From: Photobacterium profundum
GTDB lineage: Bacteria > Pseudomonadota > Gammaproteobacteria > Enterobacterales > Vibrionaceae
Length of the DNA: 64,000 nt
NCBI RefSeq assembly: GCF_003026285.1
Contig: NZ_PYOD01000006.1
Coordinates: 186,001 to 250,000, forward strand
Direction of reading: 5' to 3'
Position 1 is the stretch's first letter, and the number at the start of each line of letters is the position of its first letter. A program made the position numbers and the translations under genes. The notes beneath the pieces were generated by a model that saw only the letters and a program-made list of their open reading frames with translations, searched no databases and was not told the origin of the DNA. This document shows, piece after piece, positions 49,583 through 60,932 of the stretch.

Positions 49583-51679
49583 GTGTCTCGTAAAACACCT
49601 ATCGAGCGATACCGTAATATTGGTATTTGTGCTCATGTTGACGCTGGTAAAACAACGACTACCGAACGTATTCTGTTTTATACAGGCCTATCCCACAAGA
49701 TCGGTGAAGTGCACGATGGCGCTGCTACAATGGACTGGATGGAACAGGAGCAAGAGCGTGGTATAACTATCACTTCTGCTGCTACTACTACGTTTTGGCG
49801 TGGTATGGAAGCCCAGTTTCCAGAGCATCGCATAAACATCATTGATACCCCTGGACACGTTGACTTCACAATCGAAGTTGAACGTTCTCTACGTGTACTC
49901 GATGGTGCTGTTGTCGTTTTCTGTGGTTCTTCAGGCGTTGAGCCTCAGTCTGAGACTGTGTGGCGTCAAGCTGATAAATATGAAGTGCCACGTATGGTTT
50001 TCGTAAACAAGATGGACCGTGCTGGTGCCGACTTCCTGCGTGTTGTTGACCAAATCAAAACCCGTCTTGGTGCGAACCCAGTGCCAATCCAGCTTAATAT
50101 TGGTGCTGAAGAAGAATTTAAAGGTGTAATCGACCTGTTCAAGATGAAGGCTATTAATTGGTCTTCTGAAGATCAAGGTATGACTTTTACCTATGAAGAC
50201 ATTCCAGCAGATATGCAAGACCTTGCTGATGAATGGCGCATGAACTTAGTTGAGTCGGCTGCAGAAGCAAATGACGAACTAATGGAAAAATACCTTGAAG
50301 AAGGTGAGCTGTCTGAAGAAGAAATCAAGGCAGGTCTTCGTCAACGTACATTGAATAATGAAATCGTATTGGCAACGTGTGGTTCAGCATTTAAGAACCA
50401 AGGTGTTCAGGCTGTGCTAGATGCCGTTATTGATTTCTTACCTTCACCAACTGAAGTGAAAGCTATCACTGGTGAAGACGAACTGGGTAATGCTGCAGAG
50501 CGTCATTCTAATGATGATGAACCGTTTGCAGCCCTTGCGTTTAAAATCGCAACTGACCCGTTCGTAGGTACATTGACATTCATGCGTGTTTACTCAGGTG
50601 TTGTAAAATCTGGTGATACTGTCTACAACTCTGTAAAAGAAAAACGTGAACGTTTAGGTCGCATCGTTCAGATGCACGCAAATAAGCGTGAAGAGGTCAA
50701 AGAAGTTTGCTCTGGTGATATCGCTGCAGCAATTGGCCTTAAAAGCGTGACTACTGGCGATACTCTGTGTGATTTAAATAATAAAATTATTTTAGAGCGC
50801 ATGGAATTTCCTGTACCAGTAATCCAGATTGCGGTTGAGCCAAGATCTCAAGCTGATCAAGATAAGATGGGCATTGCGCTAGGTAAACTAGCGGCAGAAG
50901 ATCCATCTTTTCGAGTGGAAACCGATAATGAATCAGGCCAGACTTTAATCTCTGGTATGGGTGAGCTTCACCTTGATATCATTGTTGACCGTATGAAACG
51001 TGAATTCAGTGTTGACTGTAACGTGGGTAACCCTCAAGTTGCATACCGTGAAACAATTCGTGGTACAACTAAATCTGAAGGCAAGTTCATACGTCAATCA
51101 GGTGGACGCGGTCAGTTTGGACATGTCTGGCTAAAGATCGAACCGTCAGAACCTGATGAAGGTTTTGTTTTCGTTGATGAAATCGTGGGTGGTTCTGTAC
51201 CAAAAGAATTTATTGGTGCAGTAGCCAAAGGCGTTGAAGAGCAAATGAATAGTGGTGTGCTTGCGGGCTTCCCTATTCTTGATGTCAAAGCGACACTCTT
51301 TGATGGTTCTTACCATGATGTAGATTCTAGCGAAATTGCGTTTCAAATTGCTGGTTCTATGGCCTTCAGGGACGGTGCATTAAATGCAAACCCTGTGATC
51401 CTTGAGCCAATGATGAAAGTTGAAGTAACTACACCTGAAGATTGGATGGGTGATGTTGTTGGTGACATTAATCGTCGCCGCGGCATGATCGAAGGTATGG
51501 ATGATGGCCCGGCGAATCTTAAGATTCTTCGAGCTCAAGTACCTCTTTCTGAAATGTTCGGTTACGCAACTGATTTACGTTCAGCAACACAAGGCCGCGC
51601 GTCTTATTCTATGGAATTTAGCGAATATGCTGAAGTACCAAAAAATGTTGCTAATCGTATAATCGCAGAGCGAACATAA
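49583..51679 (+). CDS. fusA: Elongation factor G
   Basis: EF-G is the GTPase that drives translocation. The 698-residue protein has the G1 motif [11 protein letters not shown]3 DTPGHVDF and G4 NKMD, and domains II-V in order. This is the canonical EF-G of the str operon, not a second paralogue. It follows rpsG by 78 bases with a GTAAGAGG site. Confidence 0.98.
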   Translation: MSRKTPIERYRNIGICAHVDAGKTTTTERILFYTGLSHKIGEVHDGAATMDWMEQEQERGITITSAATTTFWRGMEAQFPEHRINIIDTPGHVDFTIEVERSLRVLDGAVVVFCGSSGVEPQSETVWRQADKYEVPRMVFVNKMDRAGADFLRVVDQIKTRLGANPVPIQLNIGAEEEFKGVIDLFKMKAINWSSEDQGMTFTYEDIPADMQDLADEWRMNLVESAAEANDELMEKYLEEGELSEEEIKAGLRQRTLNNEIVLATCGSAFKNQGVQAVLDAVIDFLPSPTEVKAITGEDELGNAAERHSNDDEPFAALAFKIATDPFVGTLTFMRVYSGVVKSGDTVYNSVKEKRERLGRIVQMHANKREEVKEVCSGDIAAAIGLKSVTTGDTLCDLNNKIILERMEFPVPVIQIAVEPRSQADQDKMGIALGKLAAEDPSFRVETDNESGQTLISGMGELHLDIIVDRMKREFSVDCNVGNPQVAYRETIRGTTKSEGKFIRQSGGRGQFGHVWLKIEPSEPDEGFVFVDEIVGGSVPKEFIGAVAKGVEEQMNSGVLAGFPILDVKATLFDGSYHDVDSSEIAFQIAGSMAFRDGALNANPVILEPMMKVEVTTPEDWMGDVVGDINRRRGMIEGMDDGPANLKILRAQVPLSEMFGYATDLRSATQGRASYSMEFSEYAEVPKNVANRIIAERT

Positions 51680-51688
51680 TTTCATTAT

Positions 51689-51710
51689 TGCGTCTACAGT
51701 TGTAGACGCA
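51689..51710 (+). other. Perfect hairpin in the fusA-tuf spacer
   Basis: TGCGTCTAC pairs with GTAGACGCA (9 bp) around AGTT, directly after fusA, and is followed by TAAAAT rather than a T-run. A second stem follows at 51728-51755. It may attenuate or process the transcript between fusA and tuf. Confidence 0.55.
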
Positions 51711-51727
51711 TAAAATACAAACTTCGG

Positions 51728-51755
51728 ACGCGTCCCCTAACCTAGTGGGGGGCGT
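51728..51755 (+). other. Second GC-rich hairpin in the fusA-tuf spacer
   Basis: ACGCGTCCCC faces GGGGGGCGT around an AT-rich loop, with TATCTTAAC after it. It lies about 20 bases before the tuf ribosome binding site, so it may also affect tuf translation. Confidence 0.45.
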
Positions 51756-51780
51756 ATCTTAACTAGGAAGGAACACGATC

Positions 51781-52965
51781 GTGTCTAAAGAAAAATTTGA
51801 ACGTCTAAAACCGCATGTTAACGTTGGTACAATCGGCCACGTCGATCACGGTAAAACAACTCTAACTGCTGCTATCTGTACTACACTTGCAAAAGTGTAC
51901 GGTGGTGATGCAAAAGACTTCGCTTCTATCGATAACGCTCCAGAAGAGCGCGAGCGCGGTATCACAATCTCTACTTCTCACGTAGAATACGATACTCCTA
52001 CTCGTCACTATGCACACGTTGACTGTCCTGGACACGCCGATTATGTTAAAAACATGATCACTGGTGCTGCTCAAATGGATGGTGGTATCCTAGTTGTTGC
52101 TGCAACTGATGGTCCTATGCCACAAACACGTGAGCACATCCTTCTTGGTCGTCAGGTTGGTATTCCTTACATCATCGTATTCATGAACAAATGTGACATG
52201 GTTGATGATGAAGAGCTACTAGAACTAGTAGAAATGGAAGTTCGTGAACTTCTTTCTGAATACGATTTCCCAGGCGATGATTGCCCAGTAATCATGGGTT
52301 CTGCACTTGGCGCACTTAACGGTGAAGCTCAGTGGGAAGAGAAAATCGTTGAACTAGCTGAAGCTCTAGATAACTACATCCCAGAGCCAGAGCGTGCAAT
52401 CGATCTTCCATTCATCCTTCCAATCGAAGATGTTTTCTCAATTCAAGGCCGTGGTACTGTTGTAACTGGTCGTGTTGAGCAAGGTATCGTACGTGTTGGT
52501 GAAGAAGTTGCTATCATCGGTATCAAAGAGACTATCACTACTACATGTACTGGTGTTGAAATGTTCCGTAAGCTTCTTGACGAAGGCCGTGCTGGTGAGA
52601 ACGTTGGTGTTCTTCTACGTGGTACTAAGCGTGATGAAGTTGAACGTGGTCAAGTTCTTGCTAAGCCTGGTTCAATCACTCCACACACTACTTTCACTTC
52701 AGAAATCTATGTTCTTTCTAAAGATGAAGGCGGTCGTCACACTCCTTTCTTCAAAGGTTACCGTCCACAGTTCTACTTCCGTACAACTGACGTAACGGGT
52801 ACTATCGAATTGCCAGAAGGCGTTGAGATGGTAATGCCTGGTGATAACATTGCTATGACTGTTACTCTAATCGCTCCTATCGCGATGGATGAAGGTCTAC
52901 GTTTTGCTATCCGTGAAGGTGGCCGTACTGTAGGTGCTGGTGTTGTTGCAACAATCATTGCTTAA
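51781..52965 (+). CDS. tuf: Elongation factor Tu
   Basis: EF-Tu delivers aminoacyl-tRNA to the ribosome. The 394-residue protein has [18 protein letters not shown] and NKCD. It starts with GTG at 51781 with an AGGAAGG site. Codon use is strongly biased to a few codons, as expected for the most abundant protein. It is the last gene of the str operon; a second tuf copy elsewhere is usual in this group but cannot be seen here. Confidence 0.98.
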   Translation: MSKEKFERLKPHVNVGTIGHVDHGKTTLTAAICTTLAKVYGGDAKDFASIDNAPEERERGITISTSHVEYDTPTRHYAHVDCPGHADYVKNMITGAAQMDGGILVVAATDGPMPQTREHILLGRQVGIPYIIVFMNKCDMVDDEELLELVEMEVRELLSEYDFPGDDCPVIMGSALGALNGEAQWEEKIVELAEALDNYIPEPERAIDLPFILPIEDVFSIQGRGTVVTGRVEQGIVRVGEEVAIIGIKETITTTCTGVEMFRKLLDEGRAGENVGVLLRGTKRDEVERGQVLAKPGSITPHTTFTSEIYVLSKDEGGRHTPFFKGYRPQFYFRTTDVTGTIELPEGVEMVMPGDNIAMTVTLIAPIAMDEGLRFAIREGGRTVGAGVVATIIA

Positions 52966-52986
52966 TTTGCAATAATTGAACAACGC

Positions 52987-53013
52987 AAAAGGGAGCTTAG
53001 GCTCCCTTTTTTA
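52987..53013 (+). terminator. Rho-independent terminator after tuf
   Basis: GGGAGC pairs with GCTCCC around TTAG, inside AAAA/TTTT flanks that extend the stem, and is followed by TTTTTT. It ends the str operon. Confidence 0.9.
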
Positions 53014-53154
53014 ATGTCTAAATTTCACTTGTTAATCTATAACTCTCTTTTCCTTCTTCGTTATTAAATTCTATTCCAAATTATCTTGCATAATCATTTT
53101 CAATGACAAAAACATCATCAGATTAACCCAAGAGACAATTACGATTAGCTTTGA

Positions 53155-53253
53155 AAAATAGCTAGTCCCCGCTATAGCCAACCTGCAGTCTTTTGCACTC
53201 TTAAATCGGTTTTATTCTTAGATGAACTGAAAGAGGAGGGGCATTCCCAATGA
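53155..53253 (+). pseudogene. Possible 3' remnant of bacterioferritin-associated ferredoxin (bfd)
   Basis: A 32-codon frame with no start ends in TGA overlapping the bfr remnant's ATG (ATGA). Its end, CTLKSVLFLDELKEE, resembles the C-terminal CVRAAREVMEDEL stretch of E. coli Bfd, but the preceding CGK part is changed. The similarity is short and could be chance; the position and the coupled stop/start support it. Confidence 0.35.
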
Positions 53254-53443
53254 AAGCTCAATCCAAAATTATTCAGCACTAAAAAAGTATTAGGCAATCG
53301 CATATGTTGAAGTTATACGTGATTATGTTTTACGGGAATTATTCCAAAATATTTTAGATGATGATGAAGAACACGTTGATTGGCTGGAAAAATAATTAAG
53401 CTTGATTGATAAGAGAGCCATAACAAGCAACAATCAGGCTTAG
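53250..53443 (+). pseudogene. bfr: Decayed bacterioferritin gene (bfr remnant)
   Basis: A start with a good AGAGGAGG site encodes MKAQSKIIQH, similar to the beginning of Bfr, then meets a stop. Most of the gene is missing. From about 53294, in another frame, the translation IAYVEVIRDYVLREL and DDDEEHVDWLEK matches the C-terminal helix of Bfr (DYVSRD... EEGHIDWLET in E. coli). It includes the conserved Glu/His iron-site segment, and is followed by a stop at 53393 and then LSLIDK. About 195 bases remain of roughly 480. The large internal deletion, frameshift and stops show it is not functional. Confidence 0.8.
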
Positions 53444-53568
53444 ATTATTGATGAGAATAGAGCTTAATTATTAATGAGATAGGTCTATTTATAAGCCGTT
53501 GATTGCTAGAATATTGATAGCCCTAACCCTTACCAAGCACTCCAGTTTGATTATTTTGCGAACGAGGC

Positions 53569-53596
53569 TTGCACTCTAAAGTGTGATCTGTATAAT
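53569..53596 (+). promoter_or_regulatory. Promoter of the S10 operon
   Basis: TTGCAC (53569-53574) and a perfect TATAAT (53591-53596) are 16 bases apart. Transcription would start near 53603 and give a leader of about 220 bases before rpsJ. Confidence 0.8.
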
Positions 53597-53603
53597 GCAT
53601 CGC

Positions 53604-54137
<534 letters not shown>

Positions 54138-54149
54138 GGGGAGTAAGAA

Positions 54150-54779
54150 ATGATTGGTCTAATCGGTCGTAAAGTGGGCATGACCCGCATCTTTACCGAA
54201 GAAGGCATTTCTATCCCAGTAACAGTGGTTGAAGTTGAAGCTAACCGTGTAACTCAAGTTAAATCTCTTGAGACTGACGGTTACAACGCAATTCAGATCA
54301 CTACTGGAACTAAGAAAGCTAACCGTGTATCTAAACCAGCTGCTGGTCACTTCGCGAAAGCGGGTGTTGAAGCTGGACGCGGTCTTTGGGAATTCCGTCT
54401 AGAAAATGGTGAAGAGTTTACAGTTGGCGCTGAGCTAAATGTTGAACTGTTCAACGAAGTTAAAAAAGTAGACGTTACTGGCACATCTAAAGGTAAGGGC
54501 TTCCAAGGCGCAATTAAGCGTTGGAACTTCAGTACTCAAGATATGACCCATGGTAACTCCTTGTCTCACCGTGCACCGGGTTCAATTGGCCAATGTCAAA
54601 CTCCAGGTCGCGTATTTAAAGGCAAGAAAATGGCTGGTCACATGGGAGCTGAGCGTGTTACGACTCAGAACCTAGAGATCGTACGTGTTGACGCTGAGCG
54701 CAATCTGCTTCTTATTAAAGGTGCAGTACCAGGCTCAATCGGCGGCAACGTGATCGTTAAACCAGCTGTTAAAGCGTAG
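54150..54779 (+). CDS. rplC: 50S ribosomal protein L3
   Basis: L3 binds near the start of 50S assembly; its loop reaches the peptidyl transferase centre. The 209-residue protein has the normal [15 protein letters not shown] start and the [22 protein letters not shown] loop with the methylated Gln site. It lies 12 bases after rpsJ. Confidence 0.98.
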   Translation: MIGLIGRKVGMTRIFTEEGISIPVTVVEVEANRVTQVKSLETDGYNAIQITTGTKKANRVSKPAAGHFAKAGVEAGRGLWEFRLENGEEFTVGAELNVELFNEVKKVDVTGTSKGKGFQGAIKRWNFSTQDMTHGNSLSHRAPGSIGQCQTPGRVFKGKKMAGHMGAERVTTQNLEIVRVDAERNLLLIKGAVPGSIGGNVIVKPAVKA

Positions 54780-54794
54780 GTCGAGGAGTTAGTA

Positions 54795-55397
54795 ATGGAA
54801 TTGGTAGTCAAAGGCGCTGATGCGCTAACTGTCTCCGAAACTACTTTTGGACGTGATTTCAATGAAGCTCTAGTACATCAGGTAGTTGTTGCTTACGCAG
54901 CAGGTGCTCGTCAAGGTACTCGTGCTCAGAAAACTCGTTCTGACGTTTCTGGCGGTGGTGCAAAACCATGGCGCCAGAAGGGTACAGGCCGTGCACGTGC
55001 AGGTACTATTCGTAGTCCTTTATGGCGCACCGGTGGTGTAACTTTCGCAGCTCGTCCACAGGACCATAGCCAGAAAGTTAACAAAAAAATGTACCGTGGT
55101 GCAATGAAGAGCATTCTTTCTGAGCTAGTTCGTCAAGAGCGTTTAATCGTTGTTGATAACTTCTCTGTAGAAGCACCAAAAACAAAAGAACTAGCAGCTA
55201 AGCTTAAAGAGCTTGATCTGTCTGACGTTCTTATCGTAACTGGCGAATTAGATGAGAATCTATTCCTTGCAGCACGTAACCTTTACAAGGTAGACGTTCG
55301 TGATGCAGCGACAATCGACCCAGTTAGCTTGATCGCTTTTGACAAAATTGTGATGACTGCAGCTGCAGTTAAGCAAGTTGAGGAGATGCTAGCATGA
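54795..55397 (+). CDS. rplD: 50S ribosomal protein L4
   Basis: L4 lines the peptide exit tunnel and in E. coli represses its own S10 operon by binding the leader RNA. The 200-residue length is standard, with the long tunnel loop [18 protein letters not shown]. Its end overlaps the rplW start by four bases. Confidence 0.98.
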   Translation: MELVVKGADALTVSETTFGRDFNEALVHQVVVAYAAGARQGTRAQKTRSDVSGGGAKPWRQKGTGRARAGTIRSPLWRTGGVTFAARPQDHSQKVNKKMYRGAMKSILSELVRQERLIVVDNFSVEAPKTKELAAKLKELDLSDVLIVTGELDENLFLAARNLYKVDVRDAATIDPVSLIAFDKIVMTAAAVKQVEEMLA

Positions 55398-55696
55398 TCA
55401 CTGAAGAGCGTATTTTAACAGTTCTACGTGCTCCGCACATCTCTGAAAAAGCAACAATGGCTGCAGAAAGCGCGAATACTATCGTGTTTAAAGTAGCGAT
55501 TACTGCGACAAAAAGAGAGATTAAAGCAGCAGTTGAAAAACTGTTCGAGGTTGAAGTTAAGTCTGTAAATACTCTTGTTGCTAAGGGTAAGACCAAAAGT
55601 CAAGGTGCACGCCAAGGCCGTCGTAGTGACTGGAAGAAAGCGTACGTTATCTTGAAAGAAGGTCAAGACATCGACTTCGCTGGTAGTGCAGAGTAA
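55394..55696 (+). CDS. rplW: 50S ribosomal protein L23
   Basis: L23 lies at the exit of the peptide tunnel and is the docking site for trigger factor and the signal recognition particle. It has 100 residues, starting [21 protein letters not shown]. It overlaps rplD (ATGA), so translation is coupled. Confidence 0.97.
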   Translation: MITEERILTVLRAPHISEKATMAAESANTIVFKVAITATKREIKAAVEKLFEVEVKSVNTLVAKGKTKSQGARQGRRSDWKKAYVILKEGQDIDFAGSAE

Positions 55697-55714
55697 GGCT
55701 AGGAGCAAAGAAGA

Positions 55715-56542
55715 ATGGCTATTGTTAAATGTAAGCCGACTTCCCCGGGTCGTCGCCACGTAGTAAAAGTGGTTAACTCTGACCTGCATAAGGGTAAGCC
55801 GTACGCACCACTTTTAGAGAAAAACTCTAAGTCTGGTGGTCGTAACAATAACGGTCGTATCACAGTACGTCACATCGGTGGTGGTAATAAACAACATTAC
55901 CGTCTAATCGACTTTAAGCGTACTAAAGATGGTATCCCGGCAAAAGTAGAGCGTTTGGAATATGATCCAAACCGTAGTGCAAACATTGCACTAGTACTTT
56001 ATGCTGATGGTGAACGCCGTTACATCATCGCACCTAAGGGTGTGTCAGCTGGTGACATGATCCAGTCTGGCGAAGATGCTGCAATCAAAGTTGGTAACAC
56101 GTTACCAATGCGCAATATTCCTGTAGGTTCAACAGTACACTGTGTTGAGCTTAAGCCAGGTAAAGGCGCTCAGTTGGCTCGTTCAGCTGGCGCTTACGCT
56201 CAGATCATTGCACGTACAGGCACTTATGTGACTCTACGTCTACGTTCTGGTGAAATGCGTAAAGTTCTTTCTGAATGTCGTGCGACACTTGGTGAAGTTG
56301 GTAACTCGGAACACATGCTACGTGAGCTAGGTAAAGCTGGTGCTTCACGCTGGCGTGGTATCCGTCCAACTGTACGTGGTGTTGTAATGAACCCAGTCGA
56401 TCACCCACACGGTGGTGGTGAAGGTCGTACATCAGGCGGTCGTCACCCGGTATCCCCTTGGGGCGTACCAACTAAGGGTTACAAGACTCGTTCGAACAAA
56501 CGCACCGACAAGTACATTGTACGTAGTCGTAATAAAAAATAA
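55715..56542 (+). CDS. rplB: 50S ribosomal protein L2
   Basis: L2 is needed for subunit joining and peptidyl transferase activity. The 275-residue protein has the C-terminal [20 protein letters not shown] region containing the essential His. Length and sequence are typical of the family. Fifth gene of the S10 operon. Confidence 0.98.
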   Translation: MAIVKCKPTSPGRRHVVKVVNSDLHKGKPYAPLLEKNSKSGGRNNNGRITVRHIGGGNKQHYRLIDFKRTKDGIPAKVERLEYDPNRSANIALVLYADGERRYIIAPKGVSAGDMIQSGEDAAIKVGNTLPMRNIPVGSTVHCVELKPGKGAQLARSAGAYAQIIARTGTYVTLRLRSGEMRKVLSECRATLGEVGNSEHMLRELGKAGASRWRGIRPTVRGVVMNPVDHPHGGGEGRTSGGRHPVSPWGVPTKGYKTRSNKRTDKYIVRSRNKK

Positions 56543-56556
56543 TTATCAGAGGATAA

Positions 56557-56838
<282 letters not shown>

Positions 56839-56848
56839 GGAGTAGGAT

Positions 56849-57181
56849 ATGGAAGCTATTGCTAAACATCGTTTTGCTCGTATTTCGCCTCAGAAAGCAC
56901 GTTTGGTAGCAGATCAACTGCGCGGTAAGCCAGTTGCACAGGCTCTAGAAATTCTTAACTTCAGCAACAAAAAAGCTGCTGATTTAATCAAGAAAGTTCT
57001 AGAGTCAGCTATCGCTAACGCAGAACACAACGAAGGCGCAGACATTGATGATCTTAATGTTGCAAAAATCTTCGTTGACGAAGGTCCTACCATGAAGCGT
57101 ATTATGCCTCGTGCTAAAGGCCGTGCCGATCGCATCTTGAAGCGTTCTAGCCACATCACTGTTGTTGTAGCAGACCGCTAA
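56849..57181 (+). CDS. rplV: 50S ribosomal protein L22
   Basis: L22 lines the exit tunnel beside L4; its beta-hairpin is where macrolide resistance changes arise. The 110-residue protein has the tip sequence [15 protein letters not shown] without any deletion or duplication, so no resistance allele is suggested. Standard S10 operon position. Confidence 0.98.
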   Translation: MEAIAKHRFARISPQKARLVADQLRGKPVAQALEILNFSNKKAADLIKKVLESAIANAEHNEGADIDDLNVAKIFVDEGPTMKRIMPRAKGRADRILKRSSHITVVVADR

Positions 57182-57196
57182 CTAGGAGAGAAAGCA

Positions 57197-57886
57197 ATGG
57201 GTCAGAAAGTACATCCTAATGGTATTCGTCTAGGCATCGTTAAGCCTTGGAATACCACTTGGTTTGCTAATAGCCAAGAATTCGCTGACAACCTAGATGG
57301 CGACTTCAAGGTACGTCAGTTTCTTATTAAAGAACTGAAAAAAGCGTCTTTATCTCGTGTTGTTATCGAGCGTCCAGCGAAGAGCATCCGTGTGACTATT
57401 CACACTGCTCGTCCTGGTATCGTTATCGGTAAGAAAGGCGAAGACGTAGAAAAACTACGTGCTCATATTTCAAAGATCGCGGGTGTTCCAGCTCAGATCA
57501 ACATTTCTGAAGTACGTAAGCCAGAGCTAGACGCTCAATTAGTTGGTGACAGCATCGCGTCTCAACTAGAACGTCGTGTTATGTTCCGTCGCGCTATGAA
57601 GCGTGCAGTTCAAAACGCTATGCGTCTTGGCGCTAAGGGTATCAAAGTTCAAGTAGGTGGTCGTTTAGGCGGCGCTGAAATCGCACGTTCAGAGTGGTAC
57701 CGTGAAGGTCGTGTACCTCTACACACTCTTCGTGCTGACATTGATTACGCAACTTCTTCGGCTCACACCCAATACGGTGTTATCGGTATTAAAGTTTGGA
57801 TCTTCAAAGGTGAAGTTCTAGGCGGTATGCCAATTGAAGAGCCTAAGGCTGACAAGCCTAAGAAGCAGCGCAAAAGCCGTAAATAA
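57197..57886 (+). CDS. rpsC: 30S ribosomal protein S3
   Basis: S3 stands at the mRNA entry tunnel and has helicase activity with S4 and S5. The 229-residue protein has the KH motif [12 protein letters not shown] and the [13 protein letters not shown] segment, with a basic C-terminal tail rich in Lys. GGAGAG precedes the ATG. Confidence 0.98.
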   Translation: MGQKVHPNGIRLGIVKPWNTTWFANSQEFADNLDGDFKVRQFLIKELKKASLSRVVIERPAKSIRVTIHTARPGIVIGKKGEDVEKLRAHISKIAGVPAQINISEVRKPELDAQLVGDSIASQLERRVMFRRAMKRAVQNAMRLGAKGIKVQVGGRLGGAEIARSEWYREGRVPLHTLRADIDYATSSAHTQYGVIGIKVWIFKGEVLGGMPIEEPKADKPKKQRKSRK

Positions 57887-57897
57887 GGAGTTTATTG

Positions 57898-58308
57898 ATG
57901 CTGCAACCAAAACGCACTAAATTCCGCAAGACTTTTAAAGGTCGTAACCGCGGTCTAGCGAACGGTACTGACGTAAGCTTCGGTACATTTGGTCTTAAAG
58001 CTGTTGGTCGTGGTCGTTTGACTGCTCGCCAAATTGAAGCTGCTCGTCGTGCCATGACTCGTCATGTGAAACGTCAAGGCCAAATCTGGATTCGAGTTTT
58101 CCCCGACAAGCCTATTACAAGCAAGCCGTTGGAAGTTCGTCAGGGTAAGGGTAAAGGTTCAGTAGAATACTGGGTTGCCCAAATCCAACCAGGTAAAGTT
58201 CTTTATGAAATGGATGGTGTTCCTGAAGTACTAGCACGTGAAGCATTTAAACTTGCTGCACGTAAGCTACCAATCAAGACAACATTTGTAATTAAGGCGG
58301 TAATGTGA
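57898..58308 (+). CDS. rplP: 50S ribosomal protein L16
   Basis: L16 organises the A site on the large subunit. It has 136 residues starting [11 protein letters not shown]; an in-frame TTG one codon upstream is ignored because AAGGAG spacing suits the ATG. The arginine hydroxylated in E. coli L16 lies in the conserved region near [15 protein letters not shown]. Its stop shares a base with the rpmC start (TGATG). Confidence 0.97.
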   Translation: MLQPKRTKFRKTFKGRNRGLANGTDVSFGTFGLKAVGRGRLTARQIEAARRAMTRHVKRQGQIWIRVFPDKPITSKPLEVRQGKGKGSVEYWVAQIQPGKVLYEMDGVPEVLAREAFKLAARKLPIKTTFVIKAVM

Positions 58309-58499
58309 TGAACGCTGTAGATCTACGCGCTAAAAGCGTTGAAGAACTAAATGCTGAGCTTGTGAGCCTACTACGTGAACAGTTCAACTTGCGCATGCAA
58401 GCTGCGACTGGTCAACTACAGCAGACTCATAACCTGAAAGCTGTACGTCGTGATATCGCACGTGTTAAAACCGTTCTTACTGAGAAGGCTGGCGCATAA
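58308..58499 (+). CDS. rpmC: 50S ribosomal protein L29
   Basis: L29 sits beside L23 at the tunnel exit. The 63-residue helical protein shows the family motif [17 protein letters not shown] and the RRDIARVKT end. It overlaps rplP and rpsQ by one base each, so the three are translationally coupled. Confidence 0.97.
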   Translation: MNAVDLRAKSVEELNAELVSLLREQFNLRMQAATGQLQQTHNLKAVRRDIARVKTVLTEKAGA

Positions 58500-58753
58500 T
58501 GAGCGAACAAACTCGTATCCAGCTTGGTCGTGTAATTAGCAGCAAGATGGACAAGTCTATCGTTGTTGCTATCGAACGCATGGTGAAACACCCAATGTAC
58601 GGTAAGTACATTAAGCGTACGACTAAGCTTCATGCACACGATGAAAACAATGAGTGTAACCTAGGTGACACTGTTGAAGTTCGTGAATGTCGTCCACTAT
58701 CTAAGACTAAGTCTTGGACATTGGTACGCGTAGTTGAAAAAGCTCGCGGTTAA
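58499..58753 (+). CDS. rpsQ: 30S ribosomal protein S17
   Basis: S17 is an early-binding OB-fold protein of the small subunit. It has 84 residues, with [17 protein letters not shown] and the [18 protein letters not shown] segment. It is the last gene of the S10 operon here; a terminator-like hairpin follows. Confidence 0.97.
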   Translation: MSEQTRIQLGRVISSKMDKSIVVAIERMVKHPMYGKYIKRTTKLHAHDENNECNLGDTVEVRECRPLSKTKSWTLVRVVEKARG

Positions 58754-58779
58754 GCGAACTTAGCAACTAAATGATTAAG

Positions 58780-58813
58780 CGGCCCTGAAAAATATTGGGG
58801 CCGTTTATTTTTT
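58780..58813 (+). terminator. Terminator-like hairpin between the S10 and spc operons
   Basis: CGGCCC pairs with GGGCCG around a 12-base A/T-rich loop, followed by TTTATTTTTT. It marks the end of the S10 operon; the spc promoter should lie in 58814-58917, but no clear -35/-10 pair was found. Confidence 0.75.
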
Positions 58814-58917
58814 GTCTACCCATCGGTCGAAAATGGTGTTATTATTCGCCGCCTTTGAAGAAAAGGCATATCGATCCGTAGTGGGTCTAGATGTTTTAAA
58901 ATAAGCGGAGCACTAAC

Positions 58918-59289
58918 ATGATCCAAATGCAAAGTACGCTTGACGCAGCCGATAACTCCGGCGCTCGTCGCGTAATGTGTATTAAGGTTCTGGGTGGTTC
59001 TCACCGCCGTTACGCACACATCGGTGATATCATCAAGATTACTGTGAAAGAAGCAATTCCTCGCGGTAAAGTTAAAAAAGGTGATGTTCTGAAGGCGGTG
59101 GTTGTACGCACCCGTAAAGGCGTTCGTCGCCAAGACGGCTCTGTCATTCGCTTCGACCGTAATGCTTGCGTATTATTGAACGATACTACAGAGCAACCGA
59201 TCGGTACTCGTATTTTTGGCCCAGTGACACGTGAACTTCGTAATACGAAATTCATGAAAATCGTTTCACTAGCGCCTGAAGTACTGTAA
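58918..59289 (+). CDS. rplN: 50S ribosomal protein L14
   Basis: L14 bridges to the small subunit. It has 123 residues starting [21 protein letters not shown]. It is the first gene of the spc operon, separated from rpsQ by 164 bases that include the terminator. AGCGGAG precedes the ATG. Confidence 0.98.
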   Translation: MIQMQSTLDAADNSGARRVMCIKVLGGSHRRYAHIGDIIKITVKEAIPRGKVKKGDVLKAVVVRTRKGVRRQDGSVIRFDRNACVLLNDTTEQPIGTRIFGPVTRELRNTKFMKIVSLAPEVL

Positions 59290-59300
59290 GGAGTAACAAA

Positions 59301-59615
59301 ATGGCAGCTAAGATCCGTCGCAACGACGAAGTTATCGTTCTTACCGGTAAAGATAAAGGTAAGAAAGGTAAAATAACTAAGGTTCTTGCAACCGGTAAAG
59401 TTATCGTTGAAGGTATTAACCTTGTGAAAAAACACCAGAAGCCTGTACCGGCAATGGGTGTGCAAGGTGGCATCGTTGAACAAGAAGCAGCTATTGATGT
59501 TTCTAACGTTGCAATCTTCAATGCTGAAACCGGCAAAGCAGACCGTGTAGGCTTTCGATTCGAAGACGACAAAAAAGTTCGTTTCTTTAAATCTAATAGC
59601 TTAACTATTAAGTAA
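59301..59615 (+). CDS. rplX: 50S ribosomal protein L24
   Basis: L24 starts large-subunit assembly. The 104-residue protein carries the KOW motif in [19 protein letters not shown] near its N-terminus. It lies 11 bases after rplN with an AAGGAG site. Confidence 0.97.
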   Translation: MAAKIRRNDEVIVLTGKDKGKKGKITKVLATGKVIVEGINLVKKHQKPVPAMGVQGGIVEQEAAIDVSNVAIFNAETGKADRVGFRFEDDKKVRFFKSNSLTIK

Positions 59616-59632
59616 TTTTGGAGTAGTACACT

Positions 59633-60172
59633 ATGGCGAAACTGCATGATTACTACAAAGAGACTGTTGTAAAAGAGCTTGCTGAAAAGTTCGAATACAA
59701 GAGTATCATGCAAGTCCCAAGGATCGAAAAAATCACACTTAACATGGGTGTGGGTGAAGCGATCAACGACAAAAAGCTTTTAGAAAATGCTGCTGCTGAC
59801 ATGACTGCTATTGCAGGTCAGAAGCCGTTAATTACTAAAGCTCGTAAGTCTGTTGCTGGTTTTAAGATCCGTGAGGGCTACCCGATTGGCTGTAAAGTAA
59901 CCCTACGTGGCGAACGTATGTGGGATTTCTTTGAACGTCTAATTTCAATTGCTGTTCCTCGTATTCGAGATTTTCGTGGTCTAAACCCGAACTCTTTCGA
60001 TGGTCGTGGTAACTACAGCATGGGCGTTCGTGAGCAGATCATCTTCCCAGAAATCGACTACGACAAAGTAGATCGAGTGCGTGGTCTTGATATTACTATC
60101 ACTACTTCTGCTGCTTCTGATGAAGAGTCAAAAGCTCTGTTATCTGCTTTTAACTTCCCATTCCGTAAGTAA
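59633..60172 (+). CDS. rplE: 50S ribosomal protein L5
   Basis: L5 carries 5S rRNA and contacts P-site tRNA. It has 179 residues with the conserved [12 protein letters not shown] and [14 protein letters not shown] segments. Third gene of the spc operon, with GGAG before the ATG. Confidence 0.98.
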   Translation: MAKLHDYYKETVVKELAEKFEYKSIMQVPRIEKITLNMGVGEAINDKKLLENAAADMTAIAGQKPLITKARKSVAGFKIREGYPIGCKVTLRGERMWDFFERLISIAVPRIRDFRGLNPNSFDGRGNYSMGVREQIIFPEIDYDKVDRVRGLDITITTSAASDEESKALLSAFNFPFRK

Positions 60173-60187
60173 AAGTAAGGGTTACAT

Positions 60188-60493
60188 ATGGCTAAAGAAT
60201 CAATGAAGGCACGCGAAGCTAAACGTGCCAAGCTAGTAGCTAAGTTCGCTGAAAAGCGTGCAGCGCTAAAAGTTATTATTAGTGACGTGAATGCGTCTGA
60301 AGAAGACCGCTGGAACGCAGTGCTTAAGCTTCAGTCTCTACCACGTGATTCTAGTTCATCTCGTCAGCGTAATCGCTGTAACCAGACTGGACGTCCACAC
60401 GGTTACTTACGTAAGTTCGGCTTAAGCCGTATCAAGGTTCGTGAAACTTGCATGAAAGGCGAGATTCCGGGTCTACGTAAAGCCAGCTGGTAA
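60188..60493 (+). CDS. rpsN: 30S ribosomal protein S14 (zinc-free type)
   Basis: S14 completes the 30S head. The 101-residue length and [21 protein letters not shown], with no CxxC pairs, show the long zinc-independent form, as expected for gamma-proteobacteria. Any zinc-starvation paralogue would be elsewhere. Confidence 0.97.
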   Translation: MAKESMKAREAKRAKLVAKFAEKRAALKVIISDVNASEEDRWNAVLKLQSLPRDSSSSRQRNRCNQTGRPHGYLRKFGLSRIKVRETCMKGEIPGLRKASW

Positions 60494-60527
60494 TTAGTTA
60501 CCAATTTAGAATCACGGAGTATTGACT

Positions 60528-60920
60528 ATGAGCATGCAAGATCCGATTTCGGATATGCTGACCCGTCTTCGTAACGGTCAAACAGCAAAAAAAGTTGCTG
60601 TTAAAATGCCATCTTCTAAGCAAAAAGTTGCAATTGCAGCTCTTTTGAAAGAAGAAGGTTTTGTGGCTGAATTCACTGTTACAGGTGAAGTTAAGCCAGA
60701 GCTAGAAGTTACTCTTAAGTACTTCGAAGCTAACCCAGTTATCGAGCAAATCCAACGTGTTTCACGTCCTGGCCTACGCATCTACAAGAAAAAAGATGCG
60801 CTACCGTCAGTGATGGGTGGCCTTGGTATTGCTGTTGTATCCACTTCCAAGGGTCTTATGACCGACCGCGCTGCTCGCAAAGCGGGTCTTGGCGGTGAGA
60901 TTATCTGCTACGTAGCATAA
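60528..60920 (+). CDS. rpsH: 30S ribosomal protein S8
   Basis: S8 binds the central domain of 16S rRNA and in E. coli represses the spc operon by binding mRNA at the rplE start. The 130-residue protein begins [18 protein letters not shown]; the ATG at 60528 fits the CGGAG site better than an in-frame TTG at 60522. The C-terminal [20 protein letters not shown] is typical. Confidence 0.97.
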   Translation: MSMQDPISDMLTRLRNGQTAKKVAVKMPSSKQKVAIAALLKEEGFVAEFTVTGEVKPELEVTLKYFEANPVIEQIQRVSRPGLRIYKKKDALPSVMGGLGIAVVSTSKGLMTDRAARKAGLGGEIICYVA

Positions 60921-60932
60921 TAGGAGTAGGAC

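Larger units (their letters stand above)
53014..53568. other. Gene-poor interval between the str and S10 operons
   Basis: No intact gene is visible on either strand. The interval contains a decayed bacterioferritin gene (53250-53443), a possible trace of bacterioferritin-associated ferredoxin just before it, and then AT-rich sequence leading to the S10 promoter. In E. coli bfd and bfr lie at this same junction, so this looks like the footprint of lost genes. Confidence 0.65.

Noticed and set aside
58814-58917. Sigma-70 promoter for the spc operon
   Set aside because: A promoter is expected, but TTGTCT and the TATTAT-like elements are not at a usable spacing, so I could not place it.
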